Origin: CBCOTE01 sp965112965 | Lineage (GTDB): Bacteria > Desulfobacterota > Desulfovibrionia > Desulfovibrionales > Desulfovibrionaceae | Assembly: GCA_965112965.1 (NCBI GenBank) | Contig: CBCOTE010000005.1 | Coordinates: forward strand, 1 to 64,000 | DNA length: 64,000 nt | Reading direction: 5' to 3' | Part shown: one piece after another, positions 1 to 10,440 of the stretch | Layout: every line of letters starts with the position of its first letter | How positions within the stretch are numbered: the first letter of the stretch is position 1 | The notes under the pieces: generated by a model | The model's input: only the letters and a program-made list of their open reading frames with translations | What the model was told of the DNA's origin: nothing | Database searches by the model: none | Position numbers and translations under genes: made by a program

Positions 1-2290
1 AGATAACAAAAAAAAAATAATCACGGTAACGATGATGACAAAAAATCACCATTCGCAGCGGCCAAAAAAGCTAGAATATCTAGAAATCAAAGGTAGTAGG
101 CCACGTACTAATATAAAAAATATTTTACCACTTTATTTAGCTTCATAGCATAAAGATGAACAAACTGCCACAGTTCGTATTCTCGATCAAAATATTGATT
201 ATAAGTCTGATATGCCAGGGCAAGCTAATAAAAACAAAAAAAATTTAAAACGATTAACAAACTAGCAAATCTTATGCGTTTAAATGTCAGCATGCTTTAA
301 ACCTTGACTCAAAAAAACATACCTACTGTGGCCAGCATCACACTTATCTATATTATACATCACATTTACGACCCAGGACCGTAAACGTTAAGCCGGTAAC
401 TCTGTAAATGGTATAATGGAATTCAGCCATTATTGCCGCAGATATAAGGTAATAGAGTAAAATGGACTGATAGAATAGGATTATGCACATAAAATCGCAT
501 GTGCGGCGTAACAGCAAGCTATATGTCTACATGCCTTAGGTGGGTCTGGGTCTAAAATATGCTCATTGGTCACGGTGCCTGAAGCCAATAGTTCAAAAAT
601 AAGAACGCTAAGGCTATACGGTCTTACTTCGGTGCTTAAAAACTACCAACTTAAAAATACCAGAGCTGTCCAGAGCAAAATTTTCGAACACCATGTGATT
701 TCGCTATAATCATGAACCAGTTTATAATAAAAAAATATTTAGGATATTATGGTCGTATTAGGCCACGATGTAGCTGCAGATAATCTACAAGTAAGTGTGC
801 ACTCGATTCATTTATGCCTAGACGGTGCGGACTGATTTTTTTACCAAAACCTCGCTGCCGACTACTTCGGCAGCGGACTCTACGGAATGCCTAGACAACG
901 CCTTTTTCTGCTTCGCCACGCCAATAGCCGACGAGGTCTAGGCGTCATGCTATGTTAGAATGATAATCTTCCTGCCTAGACATATTTTCGTCGCCATAAT
1001 TAGCAACGCGACGCGTAAACCATAATCTAGAAAAATTTAAAGCTGGGCCCTCTAATAGCAGACTAATTAAATACGATATAGCGTCAACCAAAAAAAGAAG
1101 AGAGTAGCCCCCTTTATCAAACCAGGAAGGCCTACAATATCGCTAAAAGATCTCTAGGAAGAGCACATAGTTTTGTTTGTTTATTTTGAATTTGGCGTAC
1201 CCACTAAAGCCAATAACACGTCGCATTTACGCCGAATCGCAATTCAGGGCCGGACGTAAAAAAAAGGAACAAGTGATATACGGCGCTCTTTTTACTCGGA
1301 CGAATACAGTAAGATAAATCGCATTAGACGTAGAATTAAAAAATCAGAGGCAGCGCTCCAGGACATGCACTAGCGAGCGGTAGTCTTAGTCAACTGAAAA
1401 GAAATCATGGTAGACAGTAAAACAGGGTCTAGAAAACTAAAAATATTAACGGACCACTGCAATCGCACCATATGACGTATCAGACACAGTGGGACACCAA
1501 CCAGTCAGCCAAAAAATTATACCAGTAGAAGAGTTATTTCGATAGCCAGATCATAATATATGGAGCATGGATACTTGCCAACGACCAAGACCTTGTATAA
1601 CCAAGCTACACCGCGCAGGAACAAAGTTGAGTCCTTCTAGGACAAAAAAAGCGAGTAAGAGCGAATCCAGGACGACTAACAAACATTATCTAAGGTCTAT
1701 ATAAGTTGATTTTTATATTAGATCCTGTATAGTTTAAACTTTTGTCATTGTATTTTTTAATATTTATACGAAGCTATGTTATTGCTCAGCTTATAGGACG
1801 AACCAGTCAGGTCGCAAGAGAGAGCCAGTCATACCATAAAGCTGAGCTATAAAGATCATATTGATAGACCTGGCTGTACTTGCATAACTTAGCCTATAAA
1901 TACTGCATCAAGCACTAAAATATAGCCAGCAGCCGAGCCCACTGAATTCGACGCAAGGGCTTGGTGGCATTATAATAGAAGTTTAACTTCTTATCTTAAA
2001 TCATGAAAATTAAAAACCTAGTAGGCTAGTCTAGTTCAGCGCAAGGTAAAAGCGGCTACCAATCTATCTTGCTGGGCCTCTTGCCGGCTTATATCGTTTT
2101 CGGAGGTAGCGCCCCTGGTGAATCATCTGACCACAGTTAATGCAAAGGCAAGCAGCGTAGCCAACGGTTTGAGATATCATTTACTGTTCCGTTTCACTAT
2201 TGATCTCTCCGCACTCCATATCACAGCAATAATGTTTCGTACAAATCTTCTATTATCTTATGCTATTAAAAAATTATTTTTTTGAAAAGA
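1..2290. other. Decayed non-coding tract
   Basis: No intact gene is visible. The tract is AT-rich, dense in stop codons in all frames, and carries many A-tracts of 7 or more bases. One stretch near 145-265 (+) reads TVRILDQNIDYKSD followed by a Lys-rich segment, faintly like the start of a ZapA-type cell-division protein. That resemblance is too weak to name it. I read the region as remains of several genes that have lost their frames. Confidence 0.55.
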
Positions 2291-2378
2291 AAGCTATAAT
2301 AAATACAAGATGAAGAGATATGGAAAACATTTTTAAAATGCTTTTCTATGTCTCTTCATCTTGTATTTATTATAGCTT
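2291..2378. repeat. 88-bp near-perfect palindrome at the 3' end of the glycosyltransferase gene
   Basis: The left arm 2291-2327 pairs with the right arm 2342-2378. The first 28 base pairs are perfect. Of the remaining nine, seven are Watson-Crick and two (2319 with 2350, 2322 with 2347) are G-T. The 14-base centre 2328-2341 can fold further (2328-2333 with 2335-2340). The right arm contains the last seven codons and the TGA stop of the minus-strand glycosyltransferase, so the left arm is an inverted copy of that gene end. No clean U-tract follows on the minus strand, so it is not a textbook terminator, though the hairpin could stabilise or terminate the transcript. Confidence 0.93.
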
Positions 2379-3618
2379 GCACCGTAGGCCTCGCGTATTC
2401 ACGGAAGAGTGAAAGTAGGCGGTCACAATTTATCTTTTGGTCGAAGTTAGCGAGGACGAAATCACGGCCACGGGCGGCCATAGCTAAAGCTAAAGGACGA
2501 TCAGTGGTGAAGGCCTGTATGGCCTCGGCTAGAGCCTGGGGGTCACGTTGGGGAAGCAGTAAACCGGTTTCCAGATGATGTACTACCTCCTTGATACCGG
2601 CCACGTCTGTGGCGATAACTAATACACGGTTGGCCATAGCTTCCATGATGACGTTAGGAATACCGTCGCGGTCACCAGTGGCATCGATCACGGACGGAAC
2701 AAGAAGACAGTCACATCCCATAAACAAGCTAGTAATGACTTCATGGGAAACAAAACCAGGAAAATTTACGCGGTCAACTAAGCCAAGATCCCGGGCCTGA
2801 GCAGTAAGCCGGCCGTACCAGGGACCGTCGCCAACTAAGGTAAGGCGGAAATCAAAATTCCAATCATCTAGAAGCTTGCAGGCGTCAAGGAGTACATCGA
2901 AACCTTTAGTACGCACGAAACGGCCGATTGCCAGGAGCCGGTATGGTGGCTGCATGCACAGAGGTGCCTCACCACGGTGATCCAAGGTCAAGGCATTATA
3001 AATAAGCTTAATCTTATCCGGGTCACTACCAGACTCTAAAGCCATACCACGTAAATAAACAACATTATTGGAAGTATTTACGCGTACAAATGCGGCTTGG
3101 CTGACTTTACGTGTCAGATCCGCTTCTGGGGGATAAATATCCCCGGCACGAGCAGTGAAGCTGACTGGGATTCCGGTAAGGGAACCAGCCACTAAAGCGG
3201 CCGAAGCTGGGCCGCAAGCCCACGGCGCATGAATATGCTCAATATTCCACGTGAGGAAACGGCGGGCCAGAGCGAATCCAGCCAAATAAGCCCAAAGATT
3301 CTCGCCAGTCCGCTCCAAGTTACCCCAACGAGCGATGGGCATGGCAGCGAATATGCGCTGTGTGCGGGCAGCATCACGGCGCCACCACCAGGCTATACTA
3401 GCTAGAAGCCGGCCTATACCTGAAACGCCCAGGCGGTCCACTTCTGGAGCAAAAGCAGCCATCTCGGCCGAAAGGTTACGACGGATAGACCCATAAAGAG
3501 AACAAACCCGCATAGGCGTACCCAGACGACGTAGACAGACCACTTCACGAAAAATAAAAGTTTCCGATGGTTTAGGAAACCAGAGCGATACATAGACCAC
3601 CCGGGGCAGCTGGACCAT
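2356..3618 (-). CDS. Glycosyltransferase, GT4-like (GT-B fold)
   Basis: This 420-residue protein resembles GT4 family glycosyltransferases, which move a sugar from a nucleotide-sugar onto a growing glycan, usually for lipopolysaccharide, capsule or glycoconjugates at the cytoplasmic face of the membrane. The N-terminal acceptor domain carries SETFIFREV near residue 18. The C-terminal donor domain shows AIGRFVRTKGFDVLLDA near 230, LTLVGDGP near 260, and the retaining-enzyme region MEAMANRVLVIATDVAGIKE near 325-345. Acceptor and sugar cannot be told from sequence. The start is odd. An in-frame TAA lies directly before this ATG, and a strong AAGGAG with ideal spacing serves an ATG eight codons further upstream. 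The gene therefore seems to have acquired a nonsense codon near its N-terminus and may be translated by restart. Its 3' end lies inside a giant palindrome. It stands alone, flanked by decayed DNA. Confidence 0.88.
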   Translation of the reverse strand: MVQLPRVVYVSLWFPKPSETFIFREVVCLRRLGTPMRVCSLYGSIRRNLSAEMAAFAPEVDRLGVSGIGRLLASIAWWWRRDAARTQRIFAAMPIARWGNLERTGENLWAYLAGFALARRFLTWNIEHIHAPWACGPASAALVAGSLTGIPVSFTARAGDIYPPEADLTRKVSQAAFVRVNTSNNVVYLRGMALESGSDPDKIKLIYNALTLDHRGEAPLCMQPPYRLLAIGRFVRTKGFDVLLDACKLLDDWNFDFRLTLVGDGPWYGRLTAQARDLGLVDRVNFPGFVSHEVITSLFMGCDCLLVPSVIDATGDRDGIPNVIMEAMANRVLVIATDVAGIKEVVHHLETGLLLPQRDPQALAEAIQAFTTDRPLALAMAARGRDFVLANFDQKINCDRLLSLFREYARPTVQAIINTR

Positions 3619-3654
3619 TTATGTAACCGTCTCCATAGTCATAACTAGCTCCTT
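3619..3654 (-). promoter_or_regulatory. Shine-Dalgarno and nonsense-interrupted original start of the glycosyltransferase
   Basis: On the minus strand AAGGAG (3649-3654) is followed by six bases and ATG at 3640-3642. The frame then reads M-T-M-E-T-V-T and TAA (3619-3621), directly followed by the ATG used for the CDS call, in the same frame. The best ribosome site therefore belongs to a start now cut off by a stop codon. Either ribosomes restart at the next codon, or the seven-codon leader is a natural upstream peptide. I favour a recent nonsense mutation. Confidence 0.7.
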
Positions 3655-6600
3655 ATCTTGCCTGATAATGTACTTCGCCAAAAAAAACTAAAGCCACCTA
3701 AAGCCTTGCTATAGTCCGGACTGGTAGTCCAAAATTAATTAAATAAAATAATTACGGAAAGCTCTAAACTCAAATAAGTCACTTCACCATGACTATGCCA
3801 GGCCAGACTTGATATAAGGCTAAAGACTGGCTGACATTAAACAATAGACAGTAGCTATCCTTACCATAATATTCATTCTACACACTATCTAGTCCGCGTA
3901 GTTATGAACTTATCTATTCTAAATCTCCTATCGTTCTACAATAGGCAGTCCTGTAAAGGTGGTAATTAAAAGGTTATATTCTTATACGAGCACTTGCAGG
4001 TCCTGACTGACCTGCTTAACGACCACAATGCGCCTCCGAAAGAAAATTTCGTAACAAAATTACAGACTCGTCGCTACCAAGACAGGCTAAAAAACTTTAT
4101 GTCATAAAGATGCGCACGAATTACTACTCTCGACCTTAAACAAGGTGTTGCACGCAATAGCCGAAGGTATCACTTGATGTCATTGAAGTTTTCCAAGTCG
4201 ATATTAAGCATAGCAAAAAAAATACTAAGTCCAGCACTTTTATTAGCAAATAGCTTTCTAACGACTGAGTAGATCGTAAGCTTCCCCAAGCCAATGAAAA
4301 ACTGATGAGAACCAGCGGGGTGCTCCCGCTAATGGTAGTATATAACTCTGCCATAGTCCAGACGATAGTCTTGATAGAAAAAAATATTAATAAAGACGTT
4401 CTGAACTTCAGACCAAAATTTAATGACCGCCTTGCCCCAACTCCGACTAAAGTAGACTGCAGAGAAAACGATAGCAAAAGACAGAAAAAAACTGAGACAA
4501 AATCTCATAGTGCAATCGAGTCAGGCAACCATCATGAAGAGGAACGGTCCATAGAGCATATCATGTAAAAAAAAGGGGGGCAGACTGTAAGACGGCATAT
4601 ACCAAAAAAACGGAGGTAGCATGGCCTGAGCACCCTAGATCATGCTAAACTGTTTATGAGATGATAACGCCGTGAAGCAATCTTAGCCAAGACTACAGTG
4701 AACACGTCGTGGGTCTTTACAATGGATACGTCAAATATAAGAACAGCAAAAAAAACGAGGTACAATTATGGCGAATATCAACCCATCAGTGATGTCAGCC
4801 CAATAAAATTAATCCAAAGAAAACCGTCCGCCAGCCCTCTATGGCTTTGGCGAAAAATAAAGAAAACAGGATAGTTGAAAGTTATGTTATATTGTCAAAC
4901 GATATATAGGATCCAAGTAAGTAAGTCCCAAAACAGAAGCTAACCAAGAAATTAATAAATTTTATGTAATTCTAGCGCGGCGTGACGCTGATGACTAATA
5001 GCAAAACAAAAAATCATTCTTGTATACCTGTAGGAATGCAGCAAAATCATTAGACGGGAAAAAATTTTCGTCTGTAAAGCCCAGGCCGGCCAAGAAAGAA
5101 AAAAAATAGATAGACGTGGCAATCACTAAACAAAAAAACTAAAAAAGCCATTTCATATGGTGGTATTACTGAACTAAAAAAACTCCTGAAAAAAAAATGA
5201 TGCTCACCAGCTACACCTCAATCCGGGCCTGCAAGACTTTTATATTTTCCTGACTGTATTTTTGCCCATACTGCAAAAAAATTATTTCTTTTTTTGGACT
5301 AAAGCGCCAGACTAGACTAAAAAATCACTATATGTACTTAGATGTGAACTTAATCAAGCTAGCCCAAAAGTCATGGCTACAAATGCCACCATATTCAGGA
5401 GGCCTACCTGGCCGAACTTATGCAGCCATCCGATGATGATAAAACACCATATGGTCGCATTCGACTTATCAACAATCTTCTGGACGGATTTCGGGAAGCA
5501 TCACCTTTCTAAATTTTAGAGCTGGTGGCCTTAGCTAGCGCTTAAATAAACCAAATGTAACGGATCGAGCTGGGCGACGGTACTATAACGGCAATTAGCT
5601 TTTCTAAGTTAAGATATCGTCAACATCGAGCAAAACAACATAGTAAATTTCAAGAAGTCTATGGCCATACTAAATAACCTTTCCTTCTTGTTACTTACAA
5701 CGCTCAAATGGCCAACACGCTGATTGTGAATTTTAATATTATAGTACACATTGTTGACAATAAGCCTTGGTTAATTTAGAGTTAGGATTCTCAATCATCT
5801 ATTAAAGAAACTAGTGTTTTTTTACATTGCTTAAATATTGTCGGCAGGCTCATTACACGTCGATCTGCACTAAAAAATATTTTTACAAGAATAAGATAAG
5901 GTAAGTAGTACTTCTAAATTTTTAAATGATAAACCGGCTAACGAACTCAATGTACATCTCTATGGCCAATGAAGGTAGCCTACTGCAGGACTGTTAAGGT
6001 TTGCATAGAAAAAAATGAGTAAACGACGATACTCGTAACCTAAGAAACGTACAAAGTTCAGCTATGGGAACTAGCAAATAAATATTCGATATCTTCAACA
6101 ATAAAAAACTTAGACGAACACACAGAAAAATTAACTTTTGATATATTGACTTCTATATAAAAAAACTGCCCTCTAAGCTATTATAAAAACTGCTATTCAT
6201 TCTTGCTGGATAATGTAGTAACGTATTATAAAATAAAATTCAAGGTACCAAAGACATACTAATGATGGTGCTATGTAAACATGTAAGTCAAGCTTCCCTC
6301 CAATAATGGCCGACAAGCTACGGAACTTGCTGCTTATAAATGCGCCAGGTAAAATATATCTTCAAAGATTTTTCTATGGCGAACCAATAGATGAAACTAT
6401 TGCTAGAGAAGGGAAGTGCAGCTAAATAGGCTCAGCACTCGACTATGTCCATTTTTACGCCATTCTCTTCTTCCTCGCCATCTCTTTCGTACTACGGCTA
6501 AACTTGTGGGCTAGCTTCAAGGTCTGACCGAGATATTGTTCCTATACAACCATTTAATATCATAATATGACTTGTGCCAGTCGCTACCTCAAACAAAGCA

Positions 6601-6690
6601 CCTATGCAGCGGTGGTCCACCTCTATCTTGCTACCTTACTTACTCGATCTTTCCATGAGCTATCCTTCGCGGCCGTAGAACGCGGTAAAC
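3655..6690. other. Decayed non-coding tract
   Basis: No intact gene is visible. Stops occur in every frame and A-tracts of 7-9 bases are frequent. Short protein-like runs remain, such as about 35 codons at 5395-5512 (+) containing EAYLAELMQPSDDDK and RLINNLLDGFREASPF before a stop. I cannot assign it to a family. Two overlapping open frames near 4136-4568 look like chance frames. Confidence 0.5.
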
Positions 6691-8841
6691 TCATCCCTCA
6701 GTCAGCTCCAGGCTCACTTCAAGCCGACCCAAGTTCACCTCAGTCAGCTGCACTTGTACCTCACGTCCTACGTAGAAGCGACGGCCCATGCGCTCCCCAC
6801 GCAATTCTTGCCGATCCGATAGTAAACAGTAATAGTCGTCAGTGATACTAGATAGCCGTACAAACCCCTCGGCCATCACTTCTTTAAGCTCCACCCAGAA
6901 TCCAAAATCCGCCACTGAGCTTACTACACCACTAAACTTCTCCCCTATACGGTCTTGCAAAAAAATAATTGTCAGTCGCTTCACGATCTCCCGCTCGGCG
7001 TCCATAGCCACCCGCTCCAGATCTGAAAGCTGGTTCCCCAGCTTCTGCAGACCCCTTGGATGTAGCCAAGGCACTCGCATGCTAGCCGATCGGGCCAGAG
7101 CGATCTTTAGTGAACGGTGCACCACCAAATCTGCATACCGCCGTATGGGTGAAGTAAAATGACAGTAGCATGCCGACGCAAGCCCAAAGTGCCCCTCATG
7201 CAAGGGTGAGTACTTGGCCTGCATCATAGTACGCAGAGTCATCCGATTCACTAAAAATTCCATAGGCGTACCAACTGCGGCCTGGAGTATACTCTGTAGA
7301 CCTTGAGGTGTTGTCTCAACCGGGACAGCCGGACACAATTCCAAAGTGCGCAAAAGAGTAAACAGTGTAGCTAACTTATCCTGGTCCGGATCCGGATGGA
7401 TGCGGTAAAAAAAAGGCAGGCCCTGCTCTGTAAGGAATACAGCTACGGCCTCATTAACCGCGATCATATATTCTTCGATAATCTGGTGTCCAAAATGACG
7501 GCCTTTCGGCCGTATATCTATGATCTTGCCCTCCTTGCTAAAAAATATTTCCGGCTCAGGTAAATCAAAATCTAGGCTACCCCGCTCGCTGCGCCGGACA
7601 TTGATCTGCCGAGCAAGCTTCACGGCCAGCTCCAACTGAGGTAGCACATGTGCTATGGCATTACGCTCGGACTGATCCTTTATAAACAAAGCCCGCTGTA
7701 CCTGGCCATAGGTCAGTTGGGCGTGGCTACGGATGACTGCGTTGTAGAAACGCGCCTCTCCAGGCAGGCCCTGTGCAGAAAACTCGATCTCGGCCACTAT
7801 GGCCAGGCGCGGCACCTCAGGTTTCAGGCTGCACAGACCGTTAGAGAGTGTTTTGGGGAACATAGGCTCTACAGACTGGGGAAAGTAGTAGGAATTGCCC
7901 CTAATTACGGCTTCTACGTCCAAAGCTGAACCCGGCTGTACATAGTGGCTCACATCGGCGATAGCCACTAAAAGTGTAAAGCCCCGGCCACATCGTTCTA
8001 CTAAAATGGCATCGTCTAAATCCTTAGCTTTAGCCCCATCAATAGTTACGAAGGGCCGTTCGCGCAAGTCTTCTCGACCGACCATGTCTGCTGCGGTAGG
8101 TATCTCTGGCAAGGCAGCGGCCTCGGACACTGCTTCGTCCGAAAAAATCGTGGGTACACCGTGGCCAATTTTAACTATCTCTTCTTGCACCACAGCATCG
8201 GTCTCGGGACCCAAAATCTTTAATACCCCGGCCGACCATAAATTATGTTCTATGCGCTCTCCGGGCTGAACTAAAAATACGTCTCCAGGATTAAGTGCGA
8301 TGGTCGACCCCGCCAACATAACGTCATCCTCAACCATGAAACGCATAGGCTGACGTGGATCCGTAGGCTGACAAAGTAGCGCTGCGCCTAGACGTCGTAG
8401 CACTACTGTTGGAATGGCTCCAGTGCGACGCTCAACTACCCGGACCACACGACCCTCAGTACGTCGCCCCCGACTTTCGGGTAAAATGGCCACCACCACT
8501 CGATCTCCATGCCAAGCATCCCCAAAGTTGGCAGGGTTGATGAATATGTCCGTACGCCGCTTATCTTCCGGGATAACAAAGCCTACCTTGGAACGCTGAA
8601 TATGTAACGTACCAGGGATGAGACGCATCTCATCGGTCAGGCCAAAACTGCCACCTTTGAGACGGATGATTCGACCCTGATCCAGGAGTTCACCCAGAAC
8701 AATGTAGAGAGCATGCATGTCGTCTCTGGTACCGCCAAGGACATGTAAAACCTCAGCTCGAGCTAAAGGCCGGCCTCCGTCACGGAAAACTTTGATCACC
8801 GCCGCCGGATTGATAGACGCGGATTTATATTTTTTTCTCAT
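6691..8841 (-). CDS. rnr: Ribonuclease R (RNB-family 3'-5' exoribonuclease)
   Basis: RNase R degrades structured RNA from the 3' end in the cytoplasm and helps in mRNA, rRNA and tmRNA quality control. The 716-residue product has the family order. A winged-helix start (DGGRPLARAEVLHVLGG) comes first, then cold-shock-type domains (VGFVIPEDKRRTDIFI), then the RNB catalytic domain with the acidic signature KAKDLDDAI near residue 272 and YCHFTSPIRRYADL, and a C-terminal S1 domain (SGVVSSVADFGFWVEL). The Lys-rich tail of longer homologues is absent. I chose the Met preceded by CCGGAGTGT rather than one 19 codons upstream, because the extra residues do not look conserved and lack a ribosome site. 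An eight-T tract encoding Phe-Phe (on the + strand A8 near 7407) is a slippage risk but the frame is open. It follows the Bax-inhibitor family gene by 111 bases and may be co-transcribed with it. Confidence 0.95.
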   Translation of the reverse strand: MRKKYKSASINPAAVIKVFRDGGRPLARAEVLHVLGGTRDDMHALYIVLGELLDQGRIIRLKGGSFGLTDEMRLIPGTLHIQRSKVGFVIPEDKRRTDIFINPANFGDAWHGDRVVVAILPESRGRRTEGRVVRVVERRTGAIPTVVLRRLGAALLCQPTDPRQPMRFMVEDDVMLAGSTIALNPGDVFLVQPGERIEHNLWSAGVLKILGPETDAVVQEEIVKIGHGVPTIFSDEAVSEAAALPEIPTAADMVGREDLRERPFVTIDGAKAKDLDDAILVERCGRGFTLLVAIADVSHYVQPGSALDVEAVIRGNSYYFPQSVEPMFPKTLSNGLCSLKPEVPRLAIVAEIEFSAQGLPGEARFYNAVIRSHAQLTYGQVQRALFIKDQSERNAIAHVLPQLELAVKLARQINVRRSERGSLDFDLPEPEIFFSKEGKIIDIRPKGRHFGHQIIEEYMIAVNEAVAVFLTEQGLPFFYRIHPDPDQDKLATLFTLLRTLELCPAVPVETTPQGLQSILQAAVGTPMEFLVNRMTLRTMMQAKYSPLHEGHFGLASACYCHFTSPIRRYADLVVHRSLKIALARSASMRVPWLHPRGLQKLGNQLSDLERVAMDAEREIVKRLTIIFLQDRIGEKFSGVVSSVADFGFWVELKEVMAEGFVRLSSITDDYYCLLSDRQELRGERMGRRFYVGREVQVQLTEVNLGRLEVSLELTEG

Positions 8842-8952
8842 ACACTCCGGTAGAAATAAGGATAAAGAGACACGGAGGGGGGGATAAACACACGACACCG
8901 TCTCCCTGCAAAAAAAATCGAGAGTAGTTGACTTTAACTTATCGCTGGGACC

Positions 8953-9675
8953 CTAATCTCGATTGGAGCCAAGGCGCAAAAAAACTAGGAAAAGATTTAT
9001 AAAGTCCAGATACAATGTCAGAGCCCCCAAAATAGTACCACGACGTACCGCTGTAGCATCGCCAATAGGCATCGTCTTACCCATATTACTTAACTTTTGA
9101 GTATCGTAGGCGGTCAAACCAGTAAACACAACAACACTGACCCAGCTGACTATCCAGTTCATGGCACTGCTATGCAAGAATATATTGACCATCGAAGCGA
9201 TAACGATGCCAATGAGACCCATAAATAGGAAGCTGCCCCAGCCGGTTAAATCGCGTTTAGTGATCAAGCCATAGATACTCATGGCCCCAAACATAGCTGC
9301 GCAAGTCATAAAAGCCTGGACAATGGATCCCATCGTATAGATCAAAAAAATAGATGACAGGATGACACCATTAATGCCGCTATAGAGCAAAAATAACCCT
9401 GTAGCCACGCCTGCCGAAAGACGGGTAATGCCAGCACTGATAGCCATGACTAAAAGCAGTTCGCCGATAACTAGGCCCCAGAATAGTATTGATACACTTC
9501 CTGTGGCACGATTATAGAGCAGATCTAACATGGCCGAGCTAGAAGCCGTGACCCAAGCTAGAGCCGCAGTCAATAATAGACCGAAGCTCATCCACTGGTA
9601 GACTCCACGCAGATAGGTATTTAGTACCTGGACTCTGGCGCGGGGCATTCTGACTGACTGGTATCCGTACGGCAT
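8953..9675 (-). CDS. Bax inhibitor-1 / YccA family membrane protein
   Basis: This 240-residue inner-membrane protein belongs to the BI-1/YccA (UPF0005) family. Bacterial members are small multi-pass proteins linked to FtsH protease control or calcium leak; the exact role here is unknown. About seven hydrophobic segments are visible, beginning with QWMSFGLLLTAALAWVTA. The family hallmark near the C-terminus, FTGLTAYDTQKL, is present and includes the conserved Asp. I start at the Met preceded by GGAGGAG four bases away, which gives MPYGYQSVRM. An upstream Met 24 codons earlier has no ribosome site. It lies between cspA and RNase R on the same strand. A seven-A tract (on +) near the 3' end falls in codons for Val-Phe-Leu and leaves the frame intact. 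Confidence 0.93.
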   Translation of the reverse strand: MPYGYQSVRMPRARVQVLNTYLRGVYQWMSFGLLLTAALAWVTASSSAMLDLLYNRATGSVSILFWGLVIGELLLVMAISAGITRLSAGVATGLFLLYSGINGVILSSIFLIYTMGSIVQAFMTCAAMFGAMSIYGLITKRDLTGWGSFLFMGLIGIVIASMVNIFLHSSAMNWIVSWVSVVVFTGLTAYDTQKLSNMGKTMPIGDATAVRRGTILGALTLYLDFINLFLVFLRLGSNRD

Positions 9676-9897
9676 AGTACTCCTCCAGATGTTGTGGGAT
9701 CGACAGGAAATCATGATACGCTGCATAGACTTTAAACTATATAACAACCCCAGTGCGGATTGGCAAGATCAATATATCAGCCGCTGTGGCCACTATCGCT
9801 CTATGCTCAACAACTATACTGATTTGGCAAAACTATTCCACCCCCCTTCATCTTAACATGCCTTCCTCTCTGGATCGAGCTATGGCTTAAAAACAAA

Positions 9898-9921
9898 AAA
9901 AGGCCGGCAGACCGGCCTTTT
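9898..9921 (-). terminator. Rho-independent terminator of cspA
   Basis: The inverted repeat pairs 9898-9907 with 9912-9921 around the loop 9908-9911. The core is GGCCGG/CCGGCC flanked by A-T pairs. On the minus strand it is followed by a run of T (A-tract 9894-9901 on +). It begins 18 bases after the cspA stop, exactly where a terminator is expected, and so separates cspA from the downstream Bax-inhibitor gene. Confidence 0.92.
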
Positions 9922-9939
9922 GAATACATTTAAAAACAG

Positions 9940-10146
9940 CTAAGCTTTCTGGACGTTAGCGGCGCGGACGCCCTTATCGCCCTGCTCAATCTCGAATCGG
10001 ACCCTGTCGCCCTCGTTTAGAGTTTTAAAACCCGAACCCTGAATGGCAGAAAAATGCACAAATACATCGTCACCATGATTACGCTGGATAAAGCCAAACC
10101 CCTTCTTTTCATTAAACCACTTCACAACACCTTCTTCGACACTCAT
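9940..10146 (-). CDS. cspA: Cold shock protein (CspA family)
   Basis: This 68-residue single cold-shock domain binds single-stranded RNA and DNA and acts as an RNA chaperone in the cytoplasm. It is full length for the family. Both nucleic-acid-binding motifs are intact: KGFGFIQR (RNP1) near residue 15 and DVFVHFSAI (RNP2) near 27. GVVKWFNEKKG leads the domain. The start is fixed by a strong AGGAGGAG seven bases upstream. It has its own terminator. A decayed second copy lies just upstream on the same strand, so this is the survivor of a tandem pair. Whether it is cold-induced or constitutive cannot be told from the short leader. Confidence 0.97.
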   Translation of the reverse strand: MSVEEGVVKWFNEKKGFGFIQRNHGDDVFVHFSAIQGSGFKTLNEGDRVRFEIEQGDKGVRAANVQKA

Positions 10147-10153
10147 AAGACGA

Positions 10154-10161
10154 CTCCTCCT
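10154..10161 (-). promoter_or_regulatory. Strong Shine-Dalgarno of cspA
   Basis: AGGAGGAG on the minus strand lies seven bases before the cspA ATG. It is among the best matches to the anti-Shine-Dalgarno in the window and supports high expression of cspA. Confidence 0.85.
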
Positions 10162-10260
10162 GGTAAGAATGCATAAAAAAACTACAGCCCCAATTCAAAA
10201 AAATCAGTTGAACTTATTCGGCCTTGATGTAGCTAGTTGTTAACCCCCCCCCGTGGCTAT

Positions 10261-10440
10261 ACATTAACGACACTTACAACATAGAGAAGGGGACCATTTT
10301 CGCCATTAACAATACCGAATGTCACCTGATTGCCTTCGTTAAGAGTTCGGAACGTATTGGTTTTGATATCGAAGCAATAAACAGACTTATCGTCTCCATA
10401 TCCACACAAAAAAAACCATACGAAGCTTATATGATTTGTA
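10261..10440 (-). pseudogene. Decayed cold shock protein, second cspA copy
   Basis: On the minus strand one frame reads FRTLNEGNQVTFGI followed by NGENGPLLYVVSVVN. This aligns with FKTLNEGDRVRFEI and the tail of the intact cspA immediately downstream. The N-terminal half, including the RNP1 and RNP2 motifs, is badly eroded (GYGDDKSVYCFDIKTN remains). An eight-A tract at 10408-10415 (+) lies where the frame is lost. It is a relic of a tandem paralogue. Confidence 0.82.

Noticed and set aside
4136..4568. Two overlapping open frames (113 codons on -, 87 codons on +).
   Set aside because: They overlap each other, have no ribosome site, and show no recognisable motif; most likely chance.
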